DNA of 64,000 nucleotides from Buddleja alternifolia (lineage: Eukaryota > Streptophyta > Magnoliopsida > Lamiales > Scrophulariaceae): assembly GCA_019426215.1 (NCBI GenBank), contig CM033391.1, positions 5,940,708 to 6,004,707 of the forward strand. The letters are read 5' to 3'. The stretch's first letter is position 1; the number at the start of each line of letters is the position of its first letter. Made by a program: the position numbers and the translations under genes. Of the stretch, positions 24,809 through 36,235 are shown piece by piece. The notes below the pieces were generated by a model. The model did not search any database, was not told where the DNA came from, and saw only the letters and a list, made by a program, of their open reading frames with translations.

Positions 24809-25539
24809 ATGAATATCTCAACACCGGCGGACCCTCCACGTCCGGTGGTCGACATTGATCCTGCCAAAATATCCTATGCTGAGACGTTGAAGAGAAATCC
24901 AATTCCTCAAGAACTTGCGGATCGGGCTGCTAAGAAGGCGTTTATCCACGGAGTTGATTCAAAACTATTGGAACATCAGCGACGATTAATGGGAAAAAAA
25001 CGATTTTCCTATCAAAAGAAGAAGATGAATTCATGGCTGCTCCTTTTCAATTCTCGTTGGTGGGCAAATTCTCACACGGTTACTCATCCATGACTAGGCT
25101 TAGAGCGAAATTTGCTGCTCTGAATTTGCTCAAGGGTTTCAAGATTGGTTTGCTCGATCACAAACATGTTTGGATCAGGCTTTTCGATCCAAATGATTAC
25201 GCACGTGTTTGGATGAAGCAAACATGGTACTTCGACGGATTCCCGATGAAGGTGATGAAGTGGACAGCTGATTTTGATCCGTCAGAGGAATCGCCAATTA
25301 TGCCAGTTTGGATAAAAGTGTTCGGACTAAAGCCTCATTGGTTCCATCGCCAGTTTCTTTTTCATGTGGCTAGTTTGGTTGGAAAACCGTTAAAGCTTGA
25401 TGAAGCAACAATTGAGATATCTAACCCTGCGACGGCTAGGATTTGTGTTGAAGTGAACGTTCTGGAGAAACTTGTTAATGACATCCCTATAAAAATTGGA
25501 AGTAAAATATGCTTGCTAAATGTTAATCAAATTGCTTAA
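24809..25539 (+). pseudogene. DUF4283 protein fragment (LINE ORF1-like)
   Basis: Reading starts MNISTPADPPRPVVDIDPAK and continues as a DUF4283 domain, with features such as WIRLFDPNDYARVWM, GFPMKVMKWTADFDP and PVWIKVFGLKPHWF. DUF4283 occurs mainly in plant LINE ORF1 and related zinc-knuckle proteins. The reading frame changes in an A-run near 25000, so the start and the domain lie in different frames. The zinc knuckle expected downstream is absent: after about 25515 the sequence turns into a copy of the resistance-gene 5' flank. A truncated, dead fragment. Confidence 0.75.
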
Positions 25540-25655
25540 TTTTTAGCAGAGATATACCTTAGTGGTGGGGACTGGGATTGAACAACCACATGAAAATTTC
25601 TTTTGCGTAACAACTCAAACGACTTGTTAAGTTCTCACTTCAAGTCAAGATATAA
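25515..25655 (+). repeat. Duplicate of the NBS-LRR pseudogene 5' flank
   Basis: This stretch matches 30418-30567, directly upstream of the NBS-LRR pseudogene, with a few substitutions and short indels. Shared landmarks include TGGGGACTGG, the 20-mer GTAACAACTCAAACGACTTG and AAGTCAAGATATAA. Nothing of the resistance-gene coding region follows here. Confidence 0.85.
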
Positions 25656-25755
25656 TTATATTACGGTTCATTACAGGACAACAAAGCAAGATTAAAGCAT
25701 TATTTCAGCTTAAACGTATTAGAGAAGGGAAGAAAAAAACTCCTTAAACCAACTC

Positions 25756-25870
25756 AAATGGAGCGGCAAATCCACGCTAAAAATGGTGTGGGTGAATGGT
25801 GTCATGCTATATTCTAAATATAGCATGACACCGTTCACCCACGCAATTTTTGCCGTGGATAGACCCCATT
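25756..25870. repeat. Near-perfect short hairpin (about 46-bp stem)
   Basis: 25768-25813 pairs with 25816-25861 around a tiny loop. The apical part GTCATGCTATATTCTAAATA folds back on TAGCATGACACC. A few mismatches and bulges make it look like a miniature foldback element or a miRNA-precursor-like structure. No flanking gene. Confidence 0.85.
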
Positions 25871-26566
25871 TTTTATTTTTTTATTTCAATTTAGTACTCT
25901 TATTTTATATAGCTACAATTACGTCCTATGTTTGTTATTTTTTTTACTTAATTAAGTATGATTTAATTTAATTATGAATAATAGATATATATTAAAACTA
26001 GTACAAAATGCATATACCGTATAAATTAAAAACATTAAAATATTCATTTCAACATAGATTATATTACATTAAATACAAAAATCACACGATTTGAAAAAAG
26101 AGTAACTAAATACAAAAATCAAACAATATTCATCGTGTTGTATTAATGTTAATTAATCAATATAATGTTTGTTTTGTATGTCTCCTTTATCAAATTTTAT
26201 TTTATTTAATATATAAACTGTAAACCCGATCTTTATATATTATGTAAATTTTTAATTTAATTTATGAAATGTCAAAATAGATTTGAATTATTTATTATTA
26301 TTAAATAAAAAAGTATTGTTGTGTAATATTATTATAAAACAACACAATATATTTACTTGGATGAATACGTAACAAAAAACTTAAAGTTGGGCGTTATTTG
26401 TAAAATATGAGTAGTATAAATTAGGTAGAAAAGGGAATATTCTAGAAAATATACTTTTGGTGCAAAAAAATGGTGCAGTATATTGGAGTGCTGTTACTGT
26501 AGCTGCACAAAAATGGTGCAAAAGTTGCAATATTTTTGTGCTCCACATTGGAGATGCCCTTACGCG
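25871..26566. repeat. Relic related to the GAGCATCTCC element at 42897
   Basis: The right end, reverse-complemented, reads GTAAGGGCATCTCCAATGTG, and the interior shares motifs with 42897-43979 in opposite orientation (AAAATGGTGCAAAAGTTGCA, CTAGTACAAAATGCATAT). The left end is not identified, so this looks like a truncated inverse copy. Confidence 0.55.
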
Positions 26567-26595
26567 CACAAACTGAATCCTTTACCCAAAATAAA

Positions 26596-28262
26596 GGCTA
26601 TGTTTGGTTATGTTTTCAAGTCATATTTGGTCCAAAATTCCCGCCAAACAATGTTTGTTTCACACAATATTTCATAAAAAATACACAACTTTTTTCATCC
26701 AAAAAAACATAATAATTATTTTTCATCTTTCTCTCACTTCGTCCCCTATCTCATTCTCTCTCCTCTATTTTTTATACAAAAAATTTCTCTCTCCTCTCTC
26801 TATTCCCCTCTCCTCTTTCTCTCTCTCTCTCTTCTCTCTCCTCACTCTTTCTCTTCTCTTTGACCGTGTCTCTTTTTTTTTTTTTTGTAATATTTTTTTG
26901 TAATGTTTTGTCATATCTTTGACCGTGTACCATTAAACTTTAAAATAGAAAAAAGTTTGTTTGTTTGTAATTCTATCATGAGAAATAGTATTGATAAAAC
27001 ATAGATTAAAATTTGTGGAGTTTTCTAAAGTAAAACTTTCAGATTTTATTTTTCAAATTAGTTATAGTGAAAATATTTGGATTTATATATATATATATAT
27101 CTATATTTATATACATATATATGTTATTTGTACATATTATTTTAAAGTTTTACTAGTTTTTTATGTGTGTGGCTGTGTATAATTTATCTCATTGCTAAAT
27201 TTGTGATTTGATTGTGTGTGTGGATCGAGAAATGCATGTGTGTTACCTATATTTATATGTGTATGTTTTCTTAATGTATATTATGTGGAAAAAAAAAGGT
27301 CTTGGGACGGTCAAAGGCAATTTGACCACGGTCAACTCGGGTTTGACCGAGTCAACCTCGTGGTCAACGCGGATTTGACAGCGTGAATAGTGACTTGAAG
27401 CAAGGGTTTCTTATTTCGTGGTTTTGGTTTGGATTTGGTAATTGATTTGTAGTAGGAGTGACCTAATTATTTAAAAATAGGATTGTATTTTAATAATTTT
27501 TAAAATAAATTACTTATTAATATTTTTTTATAAATTAAATAAAAAAAAGAAAAAAGAAGGGGGGGCACTGTTCATCGTCTTCCCCAATCCCCCTCACACC
27601 CCTTTCCCACGCGCACACAGTTTGAGCGTACACACACACATTGTTACACGCACACACAAACACACACACAAACACACACACAGTCACACACACACACACA
27701 CTATTACACGCACACACAATTACACACCCAGAAACACACACACAGTCACACACGCACACTGTTACACGCACTCTCTCACACACTGATACATATATATAGA
27801 TGAATATATACTTTTCTTTTAATTATATATTAACTATTATCAACACTATTACTTATATATATATGTGTGTGTGTATATATATATATACTTTTTTTTTAAT
27901 TTTATATAAACTACTATTACAACTATTACACACATATATATATATGTACACTAATATATATATATACACACACTACTATTACTTACATATATACATATAT
28001 ATTTATCTATATAATAATTATTTCAATCTCAATATTATATTATAATTTTTAATTATTGACAGACAAAAACTTACATGATTTGACAGCTACAGTAATTGAT
28101 GTTCCCTCTGAAAACAAAACCAAACACTATCTCACCAAAAAATCACTCAAAAACCAACTCCCAAAACATAACCAAACATTATCCCATCAAAATTGCACGT
28201 GTCCCCATAAAATTTTCATCAATAATTCTCACCAAAATACCAAAACGTAACCAAACATAGCC
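26596..28262. mobile_element. Harbinger-like non-autonomous element, 1667 bp
   Basis: Left end GGCTATGTTTGGTTATGTTT; right end reverse-complemented GGCTATGTTTGGTTACGTTT, with AAA on both sides as a possible 3-bp duplication. The interior is non-coding: pyrimidine runs (26750-26890), (TA)n tracts, a cluster of TTGAC/GTCAA motifs (27308-27380), a (CA)n-rich block (27628-27780) and more (TA)n. No transposase is seen. The apparent cysteine-rich frame across the (CA)n block is low-complexity. Confidence 0.78.
27628..27780. repeat. (CA)n-rich low-complexity block
   Basis: CACACA runs alternate with CACGCA and GTTACACGCA units. The minus strand reads through as a low-complexity Cys/Val frame that I do not consider a gene. 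Confidence 0.9.
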
Positions 28263-29130
28263 AAAGTATTTGGGATTTAATATTTATAAAGTATTTATTG
28301 TTTAGCATTATAGATATAATACTAGTTTTTAGCCAGTGATTTTTAAAATAATAATATATTGCTTTTGTATTTAAAATAACAGTACATAACAAATATGTCA
28401 AAACATTAACAATGAATTCAGAAAGCACAATTATAAATATATTATCTTAATAATATATAATACATTCAATAAATTGATAAAAATTGGTTCTAAAAACTCA
28501 TAACATAAGGTTAAGTTTGTCTCAAAGTGATTCAAATGGAAAACTTTAAAACATAAAGTAATATCAATAATCTATAAAATGAGTTGTTATGGGATTCACA
28601 ATGAACAAATGTTAATTTAATTGAATTCTCGTCTTATAATTCATAATTAAATAAACTTCTTAATATTATACAGAATAAATAGACGTCAATAGGTGTTTTA
28701 AATATGTTTCTATGAGTTCTTTGTTTAAAGTTTACCTTGCTCGCTGACTTGATCTTAGACGTCTTCCTGCTACAAACATACTAAAAATAATAGTGATAAA
28801 ATATTTACTATAGTCAATTTGTGTAATAATACTTTTGGGGACAGAAAATATATAAAATCAAATCTCAAAATCAAAGTTTGTGGAATAAATACTCTTGGAT
28901 CTTAGCTCTTTTTTTCTTTAGTGACATTTTCATATATATATGATACCATGGATAAATAATTTATTCACCTCATGTTCCACGTAAGAGAGATAGAATAATG
29001 AGGGGGTTTTTATTTATGGTTGGCGGGGGTTATGAAATCCTCATATAAATATTTATATGAGATAATGAATAATCTAAAATCTAAAACGTTCTTCCCAAAA
29101 GCTTTAGCTTTTGCACTAATAACATGTACT
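28263..29130. other. AT-rich stretch without recognisable feature
   Basis: No convincing reading frame, RNA or element end was found. Confidence 0.6.
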
Positions 29131-29616
29131 GGGAAAAATTAATTTTTTAGTCCGTTGAATTGGTATTCTTTGCGTTTTAGTCCTTTAAGTTGACGTGTTG
29201 CAAAATTAGTTCGTTATCTTCTGACTTTTTATAATTCTAGTCCTTTTGTGCTTAAAAAATTGATGAATTTAGTCTGTCGATACCCATCAATACCACCATC
29301 ACACATTATTATTAGATATCATCAATTCGAAGGTGAAAAGCACAAAATCACAAAACCTTTATTGTATGAAGGAGATAACTTTATGCATTTCAAAACTTAA
29401 AATTGCAGTGAAAATCTACCTAATCAGATTTCTCATTTTTTACCAATTGACTATGTCACTGACTAAATCCACAGACTAAATTTATCAAATTTTTAAGCAT
29501 TAAAGGACTAAAATTATAAAAGATCAAAAGATAATAGATCAATTTTGCAACGCGTCAATTTAAAGGACTAAAACACTAAGAATGCCAAGTTAACGGACTA
29601 AAAAAATAATTTTCCC
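29131..29616. mobile_element. MITE with long terminal inverted repeats (Mutator-like)
   Basis: The first ~160 bases (from GGGAAAAATTAATTTTTTAG) and the last ~160 bases are imperfect inverted repeats with spaced TTTTAGTCC motifs. Total length 486 bp, no coding capacity. GGGAAA-type long inverted repeats resemble those of the Pack-MULE at 34381. No matching flanking duplication was recognised. Confidence 0.8.
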
Positions 29617-30431
29617 TATTCTCATTTGTAGACTAAACAACTATTGGAATTCTACATTAAGAAACTAATGGATCTGAATTATTTTATTATCAGTATCTTA
29701 ATTTGATTTTCAATTTGATATGTCATAATGATTTTAATTTTAAAATGAACTATACTAAACATTTTATATGACTTAAAAATTAGTTTTAATAATGTTGTTT
29801 TATTGTGTGAAAGACATCAAAAATTTCAAAAAACTAATTTAAAATAAAAATTATAATCACGATTGATACAATTTAATAATTTTCTAAAATTGAAAAATAT
29901 GTGCACGCAACCCATTTCTTAGTTTAAGTAATGAAGGTAACATATTTCGAAAATCATTAAACCATACAGTCTTAAAAAACAATTTATCAATTTTTATGTT
30001 TTTCACACGAATAGAACTCCTTTTACTGACTAGTTATAAGAATTTGTAGTTACACAGAGTATAATTGTAAGAATACCTTAACATGAAGAGGATTGTACGT
30101 AGTTTTCAGTAAGTGAGGAATTTTTTTGTGTAATTACACAATAAATGAGGGGGTTTGTATGTAATTTTCTCCATTTAGTGGGTTGCTAATACAATAGCCA
30201 TATTAAATTCACAACACTTATATATTTAAGGAAAAATTTATACACTTGATATGTATATAAGCCAAGTCAACATAATAGAAGATGAAAGATTTCGAAATTG
30301 AGGATCCCGATTGATAGAAGTTTGTTCGATACATAACTTTTCACACCTCCCTAAGCGACTTTTTGATATTTCAAAAGAAAAAAAATTTGTCTTATTATAA
30401 GTCTTAATATTGCTTAATCAAAAGCTTTTGT
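29617..30431. other. AT-rich DNA with a MITE fragment, upstream of the NBS-LRR relic
   Basis: 30070-30175 contains spaced TTACACAATAAATGAGGGGG-type sequence, related to one end of the element at 38066-38353. Otherwise no feature. Confidence 0.5.
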
Positions 30432-30614
30432 TAATTAAATTGCTTAATTCTTGGCAGAGAAATACCTTAGTGGTGGTGGGGACTGGGGATTGAACAAGTG
30501 CATGGAAATTTCTTTTCCGTAACAACTCAAACGACTTGTTAATTTCCCACTTGAAGTCAAGATATAACATTTGCTACTCTGCAAGTTTTGAATCCTTTAC
30601 CAAATAAAAAAGCT

Positions 30615-33600
30615 ATGGCTGAAGCTGTGATCGGTGCTACTCTGCAAGTTTTGTTGGAAAAGCTTCTTGCTGTTGCTGTTCATGAGATCGGCCTCGTGTT
30701 TGGTGTCAAGGATGAACTGACGCTGCTGAAGAAATCACTGACCATGGTCCAGGCATTCTTGCACGACGCCTCGAGGCGACAAGTAGAAAACGAAGCAGTG
30801 AAGTTAGTGGCTTAAGAATCTTGAAGATGTCGTCTATGAAGCGGATCACTTGTTGGATAAGTACAACTATGAACTAATTCGACGTAAGGTGGAGACCGGA
30901 AACCAACTGAAGAGAAAGGTCATTTTCTCGTTCAACAATCCTGTGATCTTTCGTCTAAACATGGCTCATAAGATTAAGGATGTGAATATGAAGTTGAAAA
31001 GGGTTAACGAAGAGGCCACTAACTTTGGCCTTCAGAGGATAGTTGCAGATTCTGCTATTTATCTTCCTCCAATTAACGAAACCGATTCCCAAAGTGTTGA
31101 TCCAATTGTTCTTGGTAGAGAAAATGATGTGTCAAAAACAATCAATATGTTGGTTAATCCAAGCAATGAAGTTGTTTCAGTCGTTCCCATCGTTGGAATG
31201 GGAGGGCTGGGGAAGACAACTTTAGCTAGATTGGTCTTTAATGACACGCAAACTGTGAGACATGTTGATCAAAGGATCTGGGTGTGTGTATCTGAAAATT
31301 TCGACACCACAAGGCTTTTGAAGAGAATTCTCGAAACATTAAATGGTGTTGTTCAGGTAGAGAGCAAGGAAGCTGGCATTAACAAGCTTCAAGAGAAATT
31401 GAAAGATAAAAAGTATCTACTTGTTCTTGATGATTTGTGGAATGATCAAAGAAGATATTGGGAAGATTTTAAGAGTTCACTTCTTGGGATCAATCCAAAC
31501 AAAGGCAATTTCTGTCTTGTGACTACTCGTAGTGAAAATGTGGCATCATTTTGTGAATACAAGGGCTGCTTATCCTTTGGGTAAATTATCTCATGACGAT
31601 TGCTGGTCAATAATTAAAGCAAAAACTTTTCCAGGCGTGGAAGTTCCTAAAGAATTGGAAATCATTGGCGAAGATATTGCTTCCAGATGTGGAGGTGTAC
31701 CGTTAGCAGCAAACATGGTTGGCGTTGCTTTGCAAGGGAAGGAAAGTGATGATTGGACTTCATTTCTGCATAGTGGATTTACAGCTTCCATTAAAGAAGA
31801 AAGTGGAGTTCTACAAGTATTGAAGGTGAGTTTTGATCGCTTAACATCTCCTTTACTTCCAGAATCTCTTTGCAAGCTTCTTAATTTGCAGACATTGGGG
31901 GCTCTTTGTTACCCCCCACTTTCAAGGCTCCCAGACCGATTCAAGAAGTTAGTTAGCTTGCGACATCTCATTATATCGTATAGGGAAGGTTTTCGAATGC
32001 CACGTGAAATAGGAAAGCTAACTTGTCTTCGGACATTAGAGTTCTTCAATGTGGGCGGCCATGAGAAGGGTCTTCAAATCGAAGAGCTGGGATCCTTGAA
32101 GAATCTGAATGGAGAACTCACGATATGCAATCTCGAACGTGTGAATAATAAAGAAGAGGCTTCTAGAGCAAGCTTGATTGAAAAGCCAAACATACACAAA
32201 TTAGTGTTCGTCTGGAGTTCGTCAATAGAAGGCAACAACAATCATGAAGAAGTATTGGAAGGCCTTCAACCTCATTACAATCTAAAAAGCTTAACCATTG
32301 ACAATTTTCTTGGAGATAATTTTCCATCGTGGACCTTGAACATGACTGTTGATGAGGTATTCCCTCTCAACAAATTAATTGACATCAGTTTAGTGGGTTG
32401 TGAAAGGTGCCAAGAAATTCCAACACTGGGTCATCTACCCATGCTCAAAATATTGGTGTTGAATTCACTGAAAGGTGTAAAATCATTAGGTCATTCATTT
32501 TATCATCCGTATGGAAGAAACGAGTCAAGGAACAGTGGAAATGGTCAGGCAACCTCCACCATTTCGAGCGCTTGAAAGTTTCACCCTAAAAAAAATGACC
32601 AATTTGGTAGAGTGGATTGAACCATCTAGGTTTGATGCTTTTCCTAACCTCCAATCTTTGGGAATTGAAGAGTGCCAGAATATGACTACTGCTCCAAGTC
32701 AAGATTTTTCATCTCTTAGAAAGTTGATGATTAAAGGTGTAGACAAAGGCTCGTTAATATTGGATAAGATATGCAATAGAAATATAAGTTCTCTCATGAA
32801 TTTGAATATAGGTGGTTTTCAAGACCTCACCTATCTTCCTGAAAGAGAGTAATGTATGCCAACCAACACCTTGAAAGCATGATAATAAGTGATTGTCCTA
32901 ATCTAACCCATCTTGAATTCCCGGACGATTCACTCATTTCTCAGGCTCTTCAAACATTAAGTATTTTTAGATGCCATAATCTCAAGTCAATTCGATATTC
33001 AAACGAAGGATTAATTTCTCTCCAAAACTTGACAATTAGAAGTTGTAGAAGGCTGATAAACATTTCGTGTAAAATGCTAGAGTCATGCACGTCTTCTCTT
33101 GGGAATTCGGTGATGTCAGCGTGCAATGGTCTGGCCTCTTCTTTTCCACTAGATCTTCAGAGAATGTCGCGTTTGGATAGCTTGAATATTTCTTTGTGTC
33201 TCGAGTTGAGGAGTTTGCCCGAGAATATAGATTCTCTTTGCCATTTAAAAGGTCTGTGGATTGGCCCATTCTCAAAAGAACTGGGTGTAGCTTCGTTCTG
33301 TGACGCTCTCCAAGGCATCCAACGACTGCAGTCGCTCTATAATTTATGTTTATTTGGACAGCCGCAGTGGGACTCTTTTGCCGGATCAACTTCAGCATCT
33401 CACAGCTCTCACTAATTTATATTTGAATGATTTTGGCATAGAAGATTTACCTGATTGGTTTGGGAACTTGTCATCTCTAAAAACATTATGTCTGTTCTGT
33501 TGCAAAAGGTTAAGACATCTACCATCTAAGGAAGCCATGCAGCGCCTCACCCAGTTGGGTGAGATTAGTATCTATGGCTCTCCACTGCTTGAAGGGATAA

Positions 33601-33680
33601 TCAATCCAGAAAGCCATCTCTATCATACTGAATGGCCCAAGATTTCCCATATCCCGCGCGTCAATGTGGGCCGAAGATGA
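30615..33680 (+). pseudogene. CC-NBS-LRR disease-resistance gene, pseudogene
   Basis: CNL-type immune-receptor relic. The start MAEAVIGATLQVLLEKLLAV is the usual N-terminus of this clade. In order there follow the coiled-coil domain, the P-loop GMGGLGKTT (31194-31220), RNBS-A, kinase-2 LLVLDDLW, RNBS-B LVTTR, GLPL-type CGGVPLAA, then leucine-rich repeats to 33680. Lesions: a one-base frameshift near 30805 (the first frame then stops), another near 31562, a jump near 31855 from the ARC region (VLKVSFDRL) straight into LRRs so that the MHD motif and early LRRs are missing, a frameshift near 32525, a stop at 32850 and a frameshift near 33370. An intact product would act as an intracellular pathogen sensor; this copy cannot make one. 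Multi-frame similarity rules out introns as the cause. Confidence 0.93.
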
Positions 33681-34290
33681 CGAATTCAGTTTCATCTCTA
33701 GGTATCATCTCATTAAACATCCATTTCCAACCAGTCTCCTTTTTTGTTTTGTTCAATCTTTTTCTGATAATCAGTCATCTTCAATCTTGATACTTTTTCC
33801 CTTGTGTTGTACATGTATTGTTGATTGCACTACTCTAATCACTCACTCAGTTATATATTCTTGTTCCAAGTCATCACTCATATCGACATATATATCTTTT
33901 ACTGAACATAAATAGTATACTTGATTTGGGGTTCATCTTCGTGTTGATTAAATATTCGAGTTTTAAATAGCAAAAATATGCATTGTAGCCTAAACATCGT
34001 ACAATTGAAAAATATATGTATGTAATGTATAGTTCTATCTCAAAGATAACATAGGTAAATGTTGACTTGCCCATGACATTGAAATAATGTGTTTTCTCTT
34101 GATTGAACGAGAAGGTTGTATGTCACCTGTTACCGGTAAATCATTATTTAATAGAAGCATCAAGCATCCTAATCATAATTATTTACGGGTAAAATTTTCT
34201 AAAGAACTTTATATATATCAATGATCGATCAAATAGTTTTTATTATTTAGTAGAAGCATCCTAAACATAATTATATTTTCCTTGTCTGAA

Positions 34291-34333
<43 letters not shown>

Positions 34334-34371
34334 AACTCTTTTATCTTATTATGTATCTTTATTCTTTTGCT
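33681..34371. other. 3' flank of the NBS-LRR relic
   Basis: No feature apart from a long (TA)n tract at about 34295-34331. Confidence 0.6.
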
Positions 34372-34761
34372 TTTTATTATGGGAAAAATTCAATTTTCGT
34401 CCCTCACTTATACCCCAATTTCAATTTTGGTCCCCCATATATCATACTCATCTAATTGACCCCTCACTTATCTCAATTTCATCAGTTTTGGTCCCTTCGT
34501 CAACTCCTCCGTCCAATAGTTAACGGAGGGCCAATTTTCCCTCCAAAACACACGATTTTGGCGGCAAGAAAGTCAAATTTCAGCATTTTTTTCTTTAAAA
34601 TCAAATTTTACTCCAAAAAATCTCATCTTCTTCAACAATTAAACTCAAAACGTGAGCAACTCATCTTCTTCAACAACTAAACTCAAAACGTGAGCAACTC
34701 ATCATCTTCAACATCAATGTTTTCGGATCAAGTGATTTCGGTTCGGTTTTCGCATCAAGTG

Positions 34762-35293
34762 ATTCTTTTCTCCCTGGTTTGCATGACAATGTTGCGGTAA
34801 CGTGTCATGCTTGGGCGTGTAGATCGGATTATGCTTCTTTATCGTGCTTAAACGTGAGATATAATACACTTGTAAAAAACGGGTATTTGTATGAGTTGAG
34901 AAGGCAGTTGGGGATTGTGGAGTATTGGGTGTATATGGTTTGTGATCCGAGGGGCTGGGAGGCCTTTGACCCCTTCAGGAAGAAGTGGATGAGATTGCCC
35001 AAAATTCCTTGTGATGATTGTTTCAATTATGCGGATAAAAAACACTCGCGGTGGGGAGTGAGTTGCTAGTTTTTGGATGTGAGTGGTTTGAATTCACCAT
35101 TTGGAAGCATAGCATGACATGTCGTGATTGGACCAAATGTGAAGGAATGAACCGACCTCATTGTCTTTTTGCTTGGGTCAATTGCTATATAGCGGGAGGG
35201 AGCTATAAGAACGGTAATGCGTTGAAATCCGCAGAGCTTTATGATTCTTTAACGGACAAATGGGAAATGTTGGTGTTGGTCATGAATTATTGA
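34762..35293 (+). pseudogene. Captured F-box/kelch gene fragment (SKIP11-like)
   Basis: The frame reads [20 protein letters not shown], then [20 protein letters not shown] and [18 protein letters not shown]. After a one-base shift in an A-run near 35043 it continues [34 protein letters not shown] and [13 protein letters not shown], then stops. This matches the region from just after the start of the F-box-like segment into the first kelch repeats of plant F-box/kelch proteins of the SKIP11 / At1g26930 group. It lacks the rest of the propeller and has at least one frameshift. It is intronless here and lies between Mutator inverted repeats, so it is best read as a captured fragment. Confidence 0.88.
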
Positions 35294-35324
35294 AAGAAGA
35301 ACGAGAATTTGATGTTGAAGATAA

Positions 35325-36235
35325 CAATGTTCTGAAAACCGGACCAAACAGCGAACCGGAAAAGTGACCGGTTCACGGGTCACCTGTTCAACCGTTGGGT
35401 CAACTGCGGTCGAATCGGTGATGTCATAATTATGCAATAAATAATAATTAATATATTATTAAATATATAAAATATGAAAATAATAATTTATGTCATTACG
35501 AGAAATGTCATTACTTAAACATACATAGTCAGACCTCTTACTATATGCATCTTCAATCTTTGATTTTTCTTTTTCTTCCCTAAAATCAAGCTACCCTATA
35601 ATTATGATGATATACAGAGGACTGAAAGTGTTAGGACTAAAATGTAATTTTGACTAAAATGTAATAACTACAACCAGATTCCAAAGAACAAAAGTTGCCG
35701 CCTCATATTTTTCCCCTCTCTCTCTCTCTCTCTATCTCAAAATTTCTCTCTCTAGAAATCAAAATCTCTGTCATTTCTCTCTCAATAATTCCGGCGAATG
35801 GCGTCCCCACGCGAGGAGAAGGTGTACATGGCGAAGCTTTCATAGCAGGCGGAGTGCTACGAAGAGATGGTTGACTTCATGGAGAAGGTCGTCGGCGCCG
35901 TCGACGGTGATGAGCTCTCCGTGGAGGAGCGCAACCTCCTCTCCGTCGCCTACAAGAACGTCATCGGCGCCCTACGCGCCTCCTGGAGAATCTTTTCCTC
36001 CATTGAGCAGAAGGCGGAGAGCCACGGCAACAAGCTATCGTCGATTAACATTTTTTATGTAAGAACCGCCCGGTTCATCAACTTTACCACCGGTTTTGAC
36101 GGTTCAGCGGTTGAACCGGCGGGTCAAACGGTTTTTGACCCTGAACAGTTTTTTGACTTAACCGGACCGTTTTAGTGGCCGGTTCCGGTTCTAACCGGTT
36201 CGACCGGCCAGTCCAGTCCGGTTTTAATAACACTG
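35325..36235. mobile_element. hAT element carrying a 14-3-3 gene fragment, 911 bp
   Basis: Left end CAATGTTCTGAAAACCGGAC; right end reverse-complemented CAGTGTTATTAAAACCGGAC. The identical 8-mer GAAGATAA flanks it (35317-35324 and 36236-36243). The first ~155 bases and last ~140 bases match the 494-bp MITE at 6522-7015, including a shared AT-rich stretch up to about 35482. The centre (about 35483-36075) is foreign: CT-rich leader plus a 14-3-3 coding start. It sits inside the Pack-MULE at 34381-36531 and is therefore younger than that insertion. Confidence 0.92.
35798..36050 (+). pseudogene. Captured 14-3-3 protein fragment (N-terminal)
   Basis: From the ATG at 35798: MASPREEKVYMAKLS, a TAG stop, then [40 protein letters not shown] and [20 protein letters not shown]. 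This is the first two to three helices of a plant 14-3-3 phosphopeptide-binding adaptor. Upstream, 35705-35797 is a CT-rich stretch like a plant 5' leader ending at the ATG, so leader and possibly promoter were captured too. After about 36050 the sequence returns to hAT subterminal DNA. GC content is far above the surroundings. The stop at codon 16 and the truncation exclude a functional 14-3-3. Confidence 0.92.

Noticed and set aside
25783..25971. 62-residue plus-strand frame
   Set aside because: It runs through the short hairpin and AT-rich DNA; no family likeness.
26604..26903. 99-residue frame rich in Ser, Leu and Phe
   Set aside because: Translation of a pyrimidine-rich low-complexity tract inside the Harbinger-like element.
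27535..27783. Cysteine/valine-rich minus-strand frame
   Set aside because: Product of a (CA)n microsatellite; low-complexity artefact.
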